DNA of 64,000 nt, from positions 62,001 through 126,000 of the forward strand of contig NZ_BNBS01000006.1 of the NCBI RefSeq assembly GCF_014656075.1, given 5' to 3'. The position numbers were made by a program, and so were the translations under genes. Positions 53,296 through 63,136 of the stretch are shown here, piece by piece. The notes under the pieces are model-generated. The model did no database searches, had not been told where the DNA came from, and saw only the letters and a list, made by a program, of their open reading frames with translations. Source of the stretch: Streptomyces hydrogenans. GTDB lineage: Bacteria > Actinomycetota > Actinomycetes > Streptomycetales > Streptomycetaceae. How positions within the stretch are numbered: the first letter of the stretch is position 1; each line of letters starts with the position of its first letter.

Positions 53296-53391
53296 GAAGT
53301 TCTCCGGGCGCGGTGTCGATGCGGGCCCGTCCCGTTCGACGTATGTGTGGAAGGCGGGGAACGGCCCCGCCACCGCACCCCAGGAGTCACC

Positions 53392-53757
53392 ATGCCCCGC
53401 TTCCTCTCCCTCGTCCGCATCGAGGAGAACACCATCGACATGGAGAGCGCCGACCCCGGCTTCGAGGAGCGGATGGGCGCGCTCTTCGCGGAGATCACCA
53501 AGGCCGGCGCCATGGTGGACACCGCCGGGCTCCGGCCCACCGCCGAGTCCACCCGGATCACCTGGTCGGACGGGAAGCTGTCCTTCACCGACGGCCCCTT
53601 CACCGAGACCAAGGAGGTCGTCGGCGGCTACGCGATGCTCCAGTGCAAGGACATGGCCGAGGCCGTCGAGTGGGGCAAGCGGTTCCTCGCCGTCCACCCG
53701 CCGCAGTGGAAGGTCGGCCTGGAGGTCCGCGAGGTCGAGGAGATGCCGGAGGGCTGA
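53392..53757 (+). CDS. DGPF/YCII-domain protein
   Basis: The 121-residue protein reads MPRFLSLVRIEENTID and contains the hallmark SFTDGPFTETKEVVGGYAML near residues 64-83, ending VEEMPEG. DGPF proteins are small dimeric barrel proteins of unclear function, typically encoded beside ECF42 sigma factors, as here. ATG 53392 follows CAGGAG. The sigma factor gene starts 16 bp downstream. Confidence 0.88.
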   Translation: MPRFLSLVRIEENTIDMESADPGFEERMGALFAEITKAGAMVDTAGLRPTAESTRITWSDGKLSFTDGPFTETKEVVGGYAMLQCKDMAEAVEWGKRFLAVHPPQWKVGLEVREVEEMPEG

Positions 53758-53773
53758 GCCCGCCTGTGCTGTC

Positions 53774-55033
53774 ATGAGGACCGTGACGGTGGAGAACACG
53801 CTGGAGACGGTCTTCCGGATGGAGTCGGCGCGGATCATCGCCACGGTGACGCGGGTCGTCCGGGACGTCGGCATCGCCGAGGAGATCGCCCAGGACGCCC
53901 TCGTCGCCGCCCTGGAGCAGTGGCCGCGGTCAGGCGTCCCGGACCGCCCGGGAGCCTGGCTCACGGCCACCGCCAAGCACCGCGCCGTCGACCTGGTGCG
54001 GCGCCGCGAGACGTACGCGCGCAAGCTCGCCGAGGTCGGCCGGACCCTGCCGGAGGAGGCGTACGACCCCGAGCCCGCCGGCCCCGGCGACATCGACGAC
54101 GACGTCCTCCGGCTGGTCTTCACCACCTGCCACCCGGTGCTCTCCGCCGAGGCCCGGGCGGCGCTCACCCTGCGGCTCGTCTGCGGCCTGCGCACCGACG
54201 AGATCGCCCGCGCCTTCCTCGTCCCCGAGGCGACCGTCGCGGCCCGGATCACCCGCGCCAAACGGGCGCTCGCGAAGGCGGGCGTGGAGTTCGAGGTGCC
54301 GTACGGCCCCGAGCGGGCGGCCCGGCTCGGCTCCGTCCTGGAGGTCGTCTACCTGGTCTTCAACGAGGGGTACGCGGCCACCGCCGGCGACGACCTGCTG
54401 CGCCCGGCGCTCTGCGAGGACGCGCTCCGGCTGGCCCGCGGCCTCGCCGCCCTCCTGCCGGACGAGAGCGAGGCGCACGGGCTCGCCGCCCTCCTCGAAC
54501 TCCAGGCGTCCCGCATCCCCGCCCGCACCGGACCCGACGGGCACCCGGTGCTCCTCGCCGACCAGGACCGGCGGCACTGGAACCGGCTGCTCGTGCGGCG
54601 CGGCTACGACGCCCTCGCCCGGGCCGGGGGAGGACGCGGCTACGGCCCGTACGCCCTCCAGGCCGCCATCGCCGCCTGCCACGCGCGGGCCGCCTCCTAC
54701 CGGGAGACGGACTGGGCGGTGATCGCCGGACTCTACGGGCGGCTGATGGAGCGGGCCCCGTCCCCGGTGGTCGAGCTGAACCGCGCGGTGGCCGTCTCGA
54801 TGACCGAGGGCCCGGCCGCCGCCCTCGCCCTCGTCGACGCCCTCGCCGCCGAACCCGCCCTGGCCCGCTACCACTTGCTCCCGAGCGTCCGCGGCGACCT
54901 GCTCGCCCGGCTGGGCCGCGCGGAGGAGGCACGGGCGGAGTTCGCGCGGGCGGCGGAGCTGACGCGCAACGAGCGCGAGCGGGCCCTGCTGCGCGCCCGG
55001 GCGGCCGAACTCCCGTCCGGGGAGGCGTCGTAG
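53774..55033 (+). CDS. ECF42-type extracytoplasmic function sigma factor
   Basis: The 419-residue protein has sigma region 2 (AEEIAQDALVAALEQWPRSG, GAWLTATAKHRAVDLVRRRE) and region 4 (LTLRLVCGLRTDEIARAFLV, PEATVAARITRAKRALA). A ~220-residue C-terminal extension with TPR-like helices follows (VYLVFNEGY, LNRAVAVSM). This extension and the adjoining DGPF gene define group ECF42. No anti-sigma gene is nearby, which fits the group; the extension is thought to regulate activity. ATG 53774 was chosen from the family start near the sigma-2 domain. Confidence 0.9.
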   Translation: MRTVTVENTLETVFRMESARIIATVTRVVRDVGIAEEIAQDALVAALEQWPRSGVPDRPGAWLTATAKHRAVDLVRRRETYARKLAEVGRTLPEEAYDPEPAGPGDIDDDVLRLVFTTCHPVLSAEARAALTLRLVCGLRTDEIARAFLVPEATVAARITRAKRALAKAGVEFEVPYGPERAARLGSVLEVVYLVFNEGYAATAGDDLLRPALCEDALRLARGLAALLPDESEAHGLAALLELQASRIPARTGPDGHPVLLADQDRRHWNRLLVRRGYDALARAGGGRGYGPYALQAAIAACHARAASYRETDWAVIAGLYGRLMERAPSPVVELNRAVAVSMTEGPAAALALVDALAAEPALARYHLLPSVRGDLLARLGRAEEARAEFARAAELTRNERERALLRARAAELPSGEAS

Positions 55034-55042
55034 GCTGCGCGG

Positions 55043-55708
55043 ATGGCCCCGCGCACCCTCCTCCCCCCGCCGCCCCCGCCCGCCGAGCTGCGCAGCTGGC
55101 CCGACCGGGACGCGCTCCTCGCCGACCGGGCGCTGGCGCTGGACGTGCTGCGGCGGCGGCTGCTCGGCGGCGGCCGGTTCGCGCTGTACGCCGGGTCGGT
55201 GCTGGTGCTCCAGCTGGGCTGGGGCATGGTCGGCGTGACGCTCGCCGACCTCGGCAACGGGGCGATCCTCGACCCGATCACCTTCTTCGTCGGGCTGATC
55301 GTCGCCGTCCTCGGCCTCGGAGTGCTGGTGCCGGGCGTCTGGCTCGCCGTGCGCGGGGTGCGGCACGACCGCGTGGTGCGCGAACGGCTGGTCCGCTGGG
55401 CGGCCCTCGACCGGCACGGGCCGACGGACGCGCGGCTGCGCGCCCCCGTCCTGAGCGCCTGCTGGATGGTGCTCTCCACCGTCCTGTGCGGCCTCGGACT
55501 GTGGCTGGGCTTCGCGGTGCCGGCCGGGGCGGACCCGGCGGACGGCCGCGGGCTCGTCGCGTACGGCATGGGCGTCGCGCTCATCTTCTGGATCAACGGC
55601 CTGATCGGGCTCTTCAAGGCCGTCGGGCACTACCGGACGGTGCTCAGGGTCGTGCCGCCCCGGCCGGCCGCCCGATCAGCATCGTCGGAGCCCCCGCGAC
55701 ACGGGTGA
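55043..55708 (+). CDS. Integral membrane protein, unknown function
   Basis: The 221-residue protein has a Pro-rich N-terminus (LLPPPPPPAELRSWPDRD) and about four hydrophobic segments: LYAGSVLVLQLGWGMVGV, FFVGLIVAVLGLGVLVPGV, a segment near 145-165, and ALIFWINGLIGLF. No motif identifies a function. TAGGCT ends 6 nt before ATG 55043 and overlaps the sigma factor's stop codon, so a leaderless start is likely. Its last 65 bp overlap the convergent methyltransferase gene. Confidence 0.75.
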   Translation: MAPRTLLPPPPPPAELRSWPDRDALLADRALALDVLRRRLLGGGRFALYAGSVLVLQLGWGMVGVTLADLGNGAILDPITFFVGLIVAVLGLGVLVPGVWLAVRGVRHDRVVRERLVRWAALDRHGPTDARLRAPVLSACWMVLSTVLCGLGLWLGFAVPAGADPADGRGLVAYGMGVALIFWINGLIGLFKAVGHYRTVLRVVPPRPAARSASSEPPRHG

Positions 55709-56828
55709 GCAGGACCGTCGCCGCGTTCGGCCCCTTCGGCCGCACCTTCCGCCGGATCTCCTCGGGCTCCACGGCCGAGCCGCGCTTCTTCACCGTCAGG
55801 ACGCCCACCTCGCGCTCGCGCAGCAGCGCCTTCAGCTTCTTGAGGTTGAAGGGGAGCACGTCGGTGATCTCGTAGGCGGAGGCGTACGGGGTGGGGGCGA
55901 GGACGTCGGAGGTGACGTAGGCGATCGTCTCGTCGATCAGGCCGCCGGACAGCTCCTCGGCGACCTCGGAGACCAGGTGGGCGCGGATGACGGCGCCGTC
56001 GGGCTCGTACAGGTACCGGCCGACCGGGCGGACCGCCGGATCGGGCAGGCCCCGGCCGAGGAGGCTCGTGCCGGAGGGCAGCAGGGTGGCGCGGCGCGCG
56101 CCCGGTTCCGTGCCGAACCACAGGACCGCCTCCTTCACGTCGCCGCCGTCCGAGATCCACTCCGCCTCGGCCTCGGCGGGGACGGTCTCGTGCGGGATGC
56201 CGGGGGCGATCTTGAGGGCGGCGCGCGGGGCCTTGCGGGCGGCCTCGACCGCCCAGGAGAGCGGCGGCGAGTACGCCTCGGGGTCGAAGATCCGGCCCCG
56301 GCCGCCGCGCCGCGCCGGGTCGACGAAGACGGCGTCGTACGGGCTGGTGTCGATCTCGGTGACGTCGGCGCAGCGGACCTCGATCAGGTCCGCGAGGCCC
56401 AGCGCGGCGGCGTTGGCGCGGGCGACCTCGGCGGTGAGCGGGTCGCGGTCGACGGCGAGCACGGAGACGCCGGCGCGGGCCAGCGCCAGCGCGTCGCCGC
56501 CGATGCCGGAGCAGAGGTCGGCGACGCTGCGCACGCCCAGTTCCCCGAGCCTGGCCGCGCGGTGGGCGCCGACCGAGGCCCGGGTGGACTGCTCGACGCC
56601 GTTCGGCGTGAAGTACATCCGGTACGCGTCCTCCGCGCCGAACTTCGCCACCGCGCGCTGCCGCAGCCGGGCCTGCCCGAGGGCGGCCGAGACCAGCTCG
56701 GCGGGGTGGTCGCGGCGCAGCCGGGAGGCGACCGCCAGTTCCCGGGCGGGGTCGTAGTCGCGCAGGGCGGCGAGGAGCGTCTGGCCCTCGGGGGAGAGCA
56801 GGGCGGCGAAGGAGGCGAGGTCGGTCAC
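55644..56828 (-). CDS. THUMP-like class I SAM-dependent methyltransferase
   Basis: The 394-residue protein has a helical N-terminal part, then a Rossmann methyltransferase with VADLCSGIGGDALALARAG (SAM loop I, near residues 98-116) and LAVDRDPLTAEVARAN. An AVFVDPARRGGRGRIFDPE segment follows. The C-terminal ~80 residues look like the THUMP-like domain often found in this family (VLTVKKRGSAVEPEEIRRKV). The substrate is unknown, possibly RNA. GTG 56828 has GAGAAT 6 nt upstream, a leaderless arrangement. It overlaps the 3' end of the convergent membrane protein gene. Confidence 0.85.
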   Translation of the reverse strand: MTDLASFAALLSPEGQTLLAALRDYDPARELAVASRLRRDHPAELVSAALGQARLRQRAVAKFGAEDAYRMYFTPNGVEQSTRASVGAHRAARLGELGVRSVADLCSGIGGDALALARAGVSVLAVDRDPLTAEVARANAAALGLADLIEVRCADVTEIDTSPYDAVFVDPARRGGRGRIFDPEAYSPPLSWAVEAARKAPRAALKIAPGIPHETVPAEAEAEWISDGGDVKEAVLWFGTEPGARRATLLPSGTSLLGRGLPDPAVRPVGRYLYEPDGAVIRAHLVSEVAEELSGGLIDETIAYVTSDVLAPTPYASAYEITDVLPFNLKKLKALLREREVGVLTVKKRGSAVEPEEIRRKVRPKGPNAATVLLTRVAGAPTMLIGRPAGAARP

Positions 56829-56954
56829 CGTCCCATTCTCCCTGTGGGCCGGGTGGGGGACGGTGGGGCCGGTACGGCGGTGTCGCGGCCGGAAGGGGCG
56901 GGCGCGCTGACAGGATGCGGCGCCATACCGGTCGTACGACAAAAGGAAGAAATG

Positions 56955-57878
56955 ATGGCAAAGGGTCACTCCCGCCGTCTGCTCGGGGCCGCGCTCCTCG
57001 TCGCCGCGCTCACCTCCACGGCGGCCTGTTCGGGCGGCTCCGAGCCCGGCTCCTCCGGCTCCTCCGGCGCCCCCGCCCCCGCCGCGGGCCAGCAGGCCCC
57101 CGCGAAGACCGCCGCCCAGCTGGCCCGGGAGAAGAAGGCCGCGCTGGCGAAGCGGCGGGCCGCCCGGGCCGCCGTCGCGAAGAAGTGGGGACTCCGGCTG
57201 ACCCCCCTGGACGCCCCCGCCCCGCCGCGGACCAAGCCCAGGATCACCACCCGGAAGGGCTTCGAGACCGACGGCACGGGCCTCCCGCCCGTCTTCACCA
57301 CCGTCCCCACCAAGGAGAAGATCGTCTTCCTGACGATCGACGACGGCGCCGAGAAGGACCCCGCGCTCATCCGCATGATGAGCGAACTGCAGATCCCCTA
57401 CAGCGCCTTCCTCAGCGACTACGTGGTCAGCGACGACTACCCGTACTTCGCGAAGATGCGGACGTCGCAGCCGCGCGGGGTCGCCCTCCACAACCACACC
57501 CTGAACCACAAGTACCTGCCCGGGCTCTCCTACGCGCGCCAGAAGCGGGAGATCTGCGGGATGCAGGACGTCATCGAGAAGAAGTACGGCGAGCGCCCCG
57601 AGCTCTTCCGCCCGCCGTACGGCAACTACAACGAGGACACCCTGCGGGCCGCGAAGTCCTGCGGCGTCAAGGCCGTCCCGCTCTGGGCCGCCGAGGCGTT
57701 CCCCGACCACATGGAGTGGCGCGAGTGGGACCGCGACCTGCACCCGGGCGACATCGTCCTCACCCACTTCCGCGGCGAGGAGGACTGGAAGGGCAGCATG
57801 CCCGACATGATCCGCCGGGTGATGAACGTGATCACCTCCAAGGGCTACGCCGTGGCCAAGCTGGAGGACTACGTATGA
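56955..57878 (+). CDS. NodB-type polysaccharide deacetylase lipoprotein 2
   Basis: The 307-residue protein has a lipoprotein-like signal (LLGAALLVAALTSTAAC), a Ser/Gly/Pro linker and a Lys/Ala-rich helical segment. Its NodB domain has TIDDGAEKD, HNHTLNH, RPPYGNYNE and DLHPGDIVLTHF. It is a close relative of the protein at 52447. ATG 56955 was preferred over 56952 because AGGA is then 7 nt upstream. A 54-residue lipoprotein gene overlaps its stop. Confidence 0.87.
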   Translation: MAKGHSRRLLGAALLVAALTSTAACSGGSEPGSSGSSGAPAPAAGQQAPAKTAAQLAREKKAALAKRRAARAAVAKKWGLRLTPLDAPAPPRTKPRITTRKGFETDGTGLPPVFTTVPTKEKIVFLTIDDGAEKDPALIRMMSELQIPYSAFLSDYVVSDDYPYFAKMRTSQPRGVALHNHTLNHKYLPGLSYARQKREICGMQDVIEKKYGERPELFRPPYGNYNEDTLRAAKSCGVKAVPLWAAEAFPDHMEWREWDRDLHPGDIVLTHFRGEEDWKGSMPDMIRRVMNVITSKGYAVAKLEDYV

Positions 57879-58039
57879 GCCGGCTGCGACCGCTCGTCGT
57901 CGCCGCCCTCCTCCTCGGCCTCACCGGCTGCGCCTCCGCCGTCGACCCGCTCGAACGCCTCGGCCGCAAGGCCGTGGAGCGGGTCGGCGACCGCCCGCCC
58001 GCCGACACCGGACCGGTCAGGGCGGAGGGGGCGGGCTAG
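57875..58039 (+). CDS. Small lipoprotein, unknown function
   Basis: The 54-residue product begins [20 protein letters not shown], a textbook lipobox (LTGC) with the lipidated Cys at about residue 19. The mature part is only ~36 residues ([20 protein letters not shown] and an acidic tail). ATG 57875 overlaps the stop of deacetylase 2 (ATGA), so the two are translationally coupled. It may accompany the deacetylase at the membrane surface. Confidence 0.8.
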   Translation: MSRLRPLVVAALLLGLTGCASAVDPLERLGRKAVERVGDRPPADTGPVRAEGAG

Positions 58040-58190
58040 GAGGCGGCGAGCGCGGTGACGGCGGTGAGGGTCCGGAGGGCGTCAGCCCCGCACCTTCGTA
58101 CGGAACCCCGGACTCCGCTCGCGCGTTCCCCGGATCGAGACCGAAACGCGGCTCCGGCGAGCCCTCCGGAGGCCGCCACGGGGTGAGGAA

Positions 58191-58217
58191 TTGGCACTCC
58201 GCTTGACCGAGTGCTAA
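58191..58217. promoter_or_regulatory. CIRCE element 1 (HrcA operator) upstream of groES
   Basis: TTGGCACTC and GAGTGCTAA flank a 9-nt spacer, matching CIRCE (TTAGCACTC-N9-GAGTGCTAA) with one change. It overlaps the -35 TTGACC (58203-58208). The groES -10, CATAGT, is at 58225-58230. Confidence 0.93.
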
Positions 58218-58230
58218 TCGCGGTCATAGT
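58203..58230 (+). promoter_or_regulatory. groESL promoter
   Basis: TTGACC and CATAGT are 16 bp apart. The -35 lies inside CIRCE 1 and the start point would fall at the left edge of CIRCE 2, so HrcA at either site would block transcription. The rest of the 323-bp gap upstream of groES (58040-58190) shows no other recognisable element. Confidence 0.65.
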
Positions 58231-58237
58231 CTCGGCT

Positions 58238-58264
58238 CTGGCACTCCCCACGGGAGAGTGCCAA
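58238..58264. promoter_or_regulatory. CIRCE element 2 (HrcA operator) upstream of groES
   Basis: CTGGCACTC and GAGTGCCAA flank a 9-nt spacer. It matches the CIRCE pattern with three changes (the first base and the inner A/T pair) and lies at the expected transcription start. Confidence 0.88.
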
Positions 58265-58362
58265 CAGCGCGACAGGCAGGTCCGGCACCCGCGACGACGG
58301 ATCCGGCTGGTCGCCACCCAGACAGTTAACCCCGCGAGATCTCCGAAGGGGGAGGTCGGATC

Positions 58363-58671
58363 GTGACGACCGCCAGCTCCAAGGTTGCCATCAAGCCGCT
58401 TGAGGACCGCATCGTGGTCCAGCCGCTCGACGCCGAGCAGACCACGGCCTCCGGCCTGGTCATCCCGGACACCGCGAAGGAGAAGCCCCAGGAGGGCGCC
58501 GTCCTCGCCGTGGGCCCGGGCCGCTTCGAGAACGGCGAGCGCCTTCCGCTCGACGTGAAGGTCGGCGACGTCGTGCTCTACAGCAAGTACGGCGGCACCG
58601 AGGTCAAGTACAACGGCGACGAGTACCTCGTCCTCTCGGCCCGCGACGTGCTCGCGATCATCGAGAAGTAA
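58363..58671 (+). CDS. groES: Co-chaperonin GroES
   Basis: The 102-residue product caps the GroEL ring. It has [20 protein letters not shown] at the start, the mobile loop [20 protein letters not shown] and [23 protein letters not shown] 58363 follows GGGGGAGG. It is under two CIRCE operators and lies 106 bp before groEL. Confidence 0.98.
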   Translation: MTTASSKVAIKPLEDRIVVQPLDAEQTTASGLVIPDTAKEKPQEGAVLAVGPGRFENGERLPLDVKVGDVVLYSKYGGTEVKYNGDEYLVLSARDVLAIIEK

Positions 58672-58694
58672 GAGAACGCCGTACGTGCATCGAG

Positions 58695-58743
58695 CTGCGC
58701 CCCTGACCCCTGATTCCATGGGCGTCCAGGGGCGCAGTTTTTT
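58695..58743 (+). terminator. Intrinsic terminator between groES and groEL
   Basis: CTGCGCCCCTG (58695-58705) pairs perfectly with CAGGGGCGCAG (58727-58737), followed at once by TTTTTT (58738-58743). It is a canonical terminator placed inside an operon, so partial termination or processing between groES and groEL is expected. Confidence 0.85.
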
Positions 58744-58768
58744 CAGAAACGATTTCCGAGAGGGCTGA

Positions 58769-60406
<1,638 letters not shown>

Positions 60407-60461
60407 CCCCTGACGTCCTGACGCCAGGAGGTCCCACCGACCCCCTGGCGCCCTGACGCCA

Positions 60462-60500
60462 CGAGGCCCGGTGCTCCCGTCGCGGGAGCACCGGGCCTCG
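60462..60500. terminator. Bidirectional terminator after groEL1
   Basis: A perfect 18-bp stem, CGAGGCCCGGTGCTCCCG with CGGGAGCACCGGGCCTCG, closes a 3-nt loop between convergent genes. Confidence 0.85.
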
Positions 60501-60508
60501 CCCGTTCC

Positions 60509-61207
60509 TCAGGTCTCGACCGCGCCGAGCTGTCCCATCAGTCCCAGCAGGTCGTACTGCCACCAGCCCTCGGCGATCTTCCCGTCGTCACGGAAGCGGT
60601 GGACGGTGGTCCCGGTCATGGTGACCTCCATGCCGGTCGGCTGGAGCCCCATGAAGTCGCCGACGTGGGTCCCCTTCCAGGTCCACCGGGTGCACACGCG
60701 GTCGCCGTCGGCGATCTGGTCCTCGATGGTGAACGCGAAGTCGAAGCCGTTGCGCCACTGCTCCACCTCACGGCGGACGGCGTCCAGGCCGATGGCGTCC
60801 TGCGGGTTGGCCGGGTCGTGGTCGTGGTAGCCCTCGGCGAGCACGACGTCGAGCAGCGCCAGGTCCGAGCCGTCCGCGAACCGCTCGAACATCCCCCGCG
60901 CGTTCGCCTTGTACAGCGCCTCGTCCCGGACCACGTCCAGGTCGGTGAAGGTCGGCATCTCGTCACAGAGGGCGACCATCTCCCGGAAGATCCGGTCGGT
61001 CTCGGGCAGCTGCGAGTTGCGCATGGCCACGTCGTACGAGGGGAACTCGACGATCTCCACGACGTGCGAGGCGTCGGACCGGTCGGTCCCCACGATGCTG
61101 TGGGTCGCGGTCCGTTTCCCCCGGGTCTGCTCGACCCAGCGGTCCATGAGCCGGTTGAGCTCCTCGACCCGGCTCGTCCTGCAATCGATGATCTGCACGA
61201 AGGTCAT
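60509..61207 (-). CDS. Two-domain ABM-like / SnoaL-like (NTF2 fold) protein
   Basis: The 232-residue protein begins MTFVQIIDCRTSRVEELNRL, an antibiotic-monooxygenase-like half of about 95 residues (THSIVGTDRSDASHVVEIVE). The second half is SnoaL/ester-cyclase-like with VLAEGYHDHDPANPQDAIGL, TRWTWKGTHVGDFMGLQPTG and KIAEGWWQYDLLGLM. The activity is unknown. A GGAGG site and a TAGACT -10 (complement of 61248-61253) precede it. Confidence 0.78.
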   Translation of the reverse strand: MTFVQIIDCRTSRVEELNRLMDRWVEQTRGKRTATHSIVGTDRSDASHVVEIVEFPSYDVAMRNSQLPETDRIFREMVALCDEMPTFTDLDVVRDEALYKANARGMFERFADGSDLALLDVVLAEGYHDHDPANPQDAIGLDAVRREVEQWRNGFDFAFTIEDQIADGDRVCTRWTWKGTHVGDFMGLQPTGMEVTMTGTTVHRFRDDGKIAEGWWQYDLLGLMGQLGAVET

Positions 61208-61250
61208 GGCCGCCTCCGACCGGGCGAAGCCGCGGATGGACCCCTCCAGT

Positions 61251-62270
61251 CTAGGCCGAGTGGCCGAGGTCGGCGGCTCTGACCTCCTCCGCGAAGGGCT
61301 CGCCGCGGGTGTAGCGGGCGATCTCGTCCAGGGCCTGGTCGGTCATGCGGTGCAGCTCGTTGCCGAGGGAGCCGGCGACGTGCGGGGTGAGGAGGACGTT
61401 GGGGAGGCTGTAGAGGGGGGAGTCCGGCGGCGGGAGTTCCGGGTCGGTCACGTCGAGGACCGCGTGGAGGCGGCCGGCGGTCAGATGCGGGAGGAGGGCG
61501 TCCTCGTCGACCAGGGAGCCCCGGGAGGTGTTGATCAGGGTGGCGCCGTCGGGCAGGGCGGCGAGCTGCCGGGCCCCGATCATCCGGTACGTGGAGGGGA
61601 GTTGGGGCGCGTGCACGGAGACGACCGAGCTGCGGGCGCAGAGTTCGTCCAGGCCGGTGAGGACCGCGCCCGGCGGGGGAGCGGTCAGGTACGGGTCGTA
61701 CAGCAGCACCTCGATGTCGAAGGGGCGCAGCAGTTCGACGACCCGGCGGCCGATGCGGGAGGCACCGACGATGCCGACCGTGCGGCGGTAGTTGCCCCAG
61801 CCGGCGGACTCGTCGAGCCAGCCGTGGCCGGAGCGGAGTTCGGCGTACCGCTGGGCCGAGCGCAGCACCCGCTTCCCGGCGAAGAGGATCGCGGCGAGGG
61901 TGTACTCGGCGACGGGGAGCGCGTTGGCGCCCGCCGCGCTGGTGACCCTCAGGCCGCGGTCCCAGCAGGCGTCGGTGATGTGGTGCTTGACCGAGCCGGC
62001 CGCGTGCACGACGGCCCTGAGGCGCGGGGCGCGGGCCAGCACCCGGGGGGTGAGCGGGGTGGCGCCCCAGCAGGTGAGGAGGAGTTCGGCCTCGGCGAGG
62101 GCGGCGGCGGTGCGCGCGTCGGGGGCGGTCAGGTCGTGGGCGACCAGGTGCGGGTCGGTGCGGGTGAGGGCCGCGAGGCGGGTGCGGTGGCGGTCGGTGA
62201 GGAGGCGGTCGGCGATGCCGGGGCCCATCGCGAGCAGGAGGGGCGGGCGGCGGTCGGTGGTCGGGGGCAT
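61251..62270 (-). CDS. D-isomer 2-hydroxyacid dehydrogenase family protein
   Basis: The 339-residue protein has the NAD-binding GIVGASRIGRRVVELLRPFD near residues 167-186, the catalytic Arg in INTSRGSLVDEDAL, a Glu-region near DVTDPELP, and the catalytic His in NVLLTPHVAGSLG. ATG 62270 lies 17 bp after the upstream sugar permease, so it probably belongs to the same carbohydrate operon. The substrate is unknown; such enzymes are often linked to sugar acid metabolism. Confidence 0.85.
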   Translation of the reverse strand: MPPTTDRRPPLLLAMGPGIADRLLTDRHRTRLAALTRTDPHLVAHDLTAPDARTAAALAEAELLLTCWGATPLTPRVLARAPRLRAVVHAAGSVKHHITDACWDRGLRVTSAAGANALPVAEYTLAAILFAGKRVLRSAQRYAELRSGHGWLDESAGWGNYRRTVGIVGASRIGRRVVELLRPFDIEVLLYDPYLTAPPPGAVLTGLDELCARSSVVSVHAPQLPSTYRMIGARQLAALPDGATLINTSRGSLVDEDALLPHLTAGRLHAVLDVTDPELPPPDSPLYSLPNVLLTPHVAGSLGNELHRMTDQALDEIARYTRGEPFAEEVRAADLGHSA

Positions 62271-62287
62271 GGCGGGTCCTGGGCTCC

Positions 62288-63136
62288 TCACTTGACGCTG
62301 CCGGCGGTCAGACCGGCCTTCCAGTGGCGCTGGAGGGACACGAACGCCAGGACGAGGGGGACGACGGCGAGCAGCGAGCCGGTGACGACGAGGGGGTAGT
62401 AGTCGGGTTCGGCGTGGGCGTTGCTGTTCCACGCGTAGAGGCCGAGGCTCAGCGGGAAGAGCTTCTGGTCCGAGAGCATCACCAGCGGGAGGAAGAAGTT
62501 GTTCCAGACGGCGGTGAACTGGAAGAGGAAGACGGTCACGAAGCCCGGCATGACCGTGCGCAGCCCGATCGACCAGAAGACGCGCATCTCGCCGGCGCCG
62601 TCGATCCGGGCGGCCTCCAGGGCCTCGTCGGGGACGTAGGCGGCGCACAGCACCCGGGACAGGTAGACCCCGAAGGGGTTGACGAGGACCGGGAGGAGCA
62701 CGGCGGCGTAGGTGTTGACGATGCCGATCTCGCTGGCCAGCAGGTACATCGGCAGGGCCAGCGCGGTGGTGGGGACGAGGACGCCGAGCAGGACGAGGCC
62801 GAAGAGCTTCTCCTTGCCGCGGAAGTCGTAGACGTGGAAGGCGTATCCGGCGGCGACGCTGATCAGCGCGCAGGCGGCGGCGCCGACCCCGGCGTAGAGG
62901 AGGCTGTTGAGGTACCAGCGGAAGTAGACGCCGTCGTGGTACTCGGCGAGCCGGGCGAGGTTGCCGCCCAGGTCGAAGCCCTCGAAGGAGAAGGCGTCGC
63001 CGGCGAGGAGCCCGCCGGCGTCCTTGGTGGCGGCGGTGACCAGCCAGACGAGCGGGAAGAGCATGTAGCAGGTGGCGAGGGCGAGGACGCCGTTGACGGC
63101 GGTCTTCGACAGCCAGCGGGAGCGGGGGGCGCTCAT
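62288..63136 (-). CDS. Carbohydrate ABC transporter permease (MalG type)
   Basis: The 282-residue membrane protein has six hydrophobic segments, beginning VLALATCYMLFPLVWLVTAA. The EAA loop is seen as DEALEAARIDGAGEMRVFWS near residues 191-210, contacting the ATPase. ATG 63136 overlaps the stop of the preceding permease gene by 4 bp. It is the second permease of a sugar importer whose binding protein lies outside the window. Confidence 0.9.
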   Translation of the reverse strand: MSAPRSRWLSKTAVNGVLALATCYMLFPLVWLVTAATKDAGGLLAGDAFSFEGFDLGGNLARLAEYHDGVYFRWYLNSLLYAGVGAAACALISVAAGYAFHVYDFRGKEKLFGLVLLGVLVPTTALALPMYLLASEIGIVNTYAAVLLPVLVNPFGVYLSRVLCAAYVPDEALEAARIDGAGEMRVFWSIGLRTVMPGFVTVFLFQFTAVWNNFFLPLVMLSDQKLFPLSLGLYAWNSNAHAEPDYYPLVVTGSLLAVVPLVLAFVSLQRHWKAGLTAGSVK

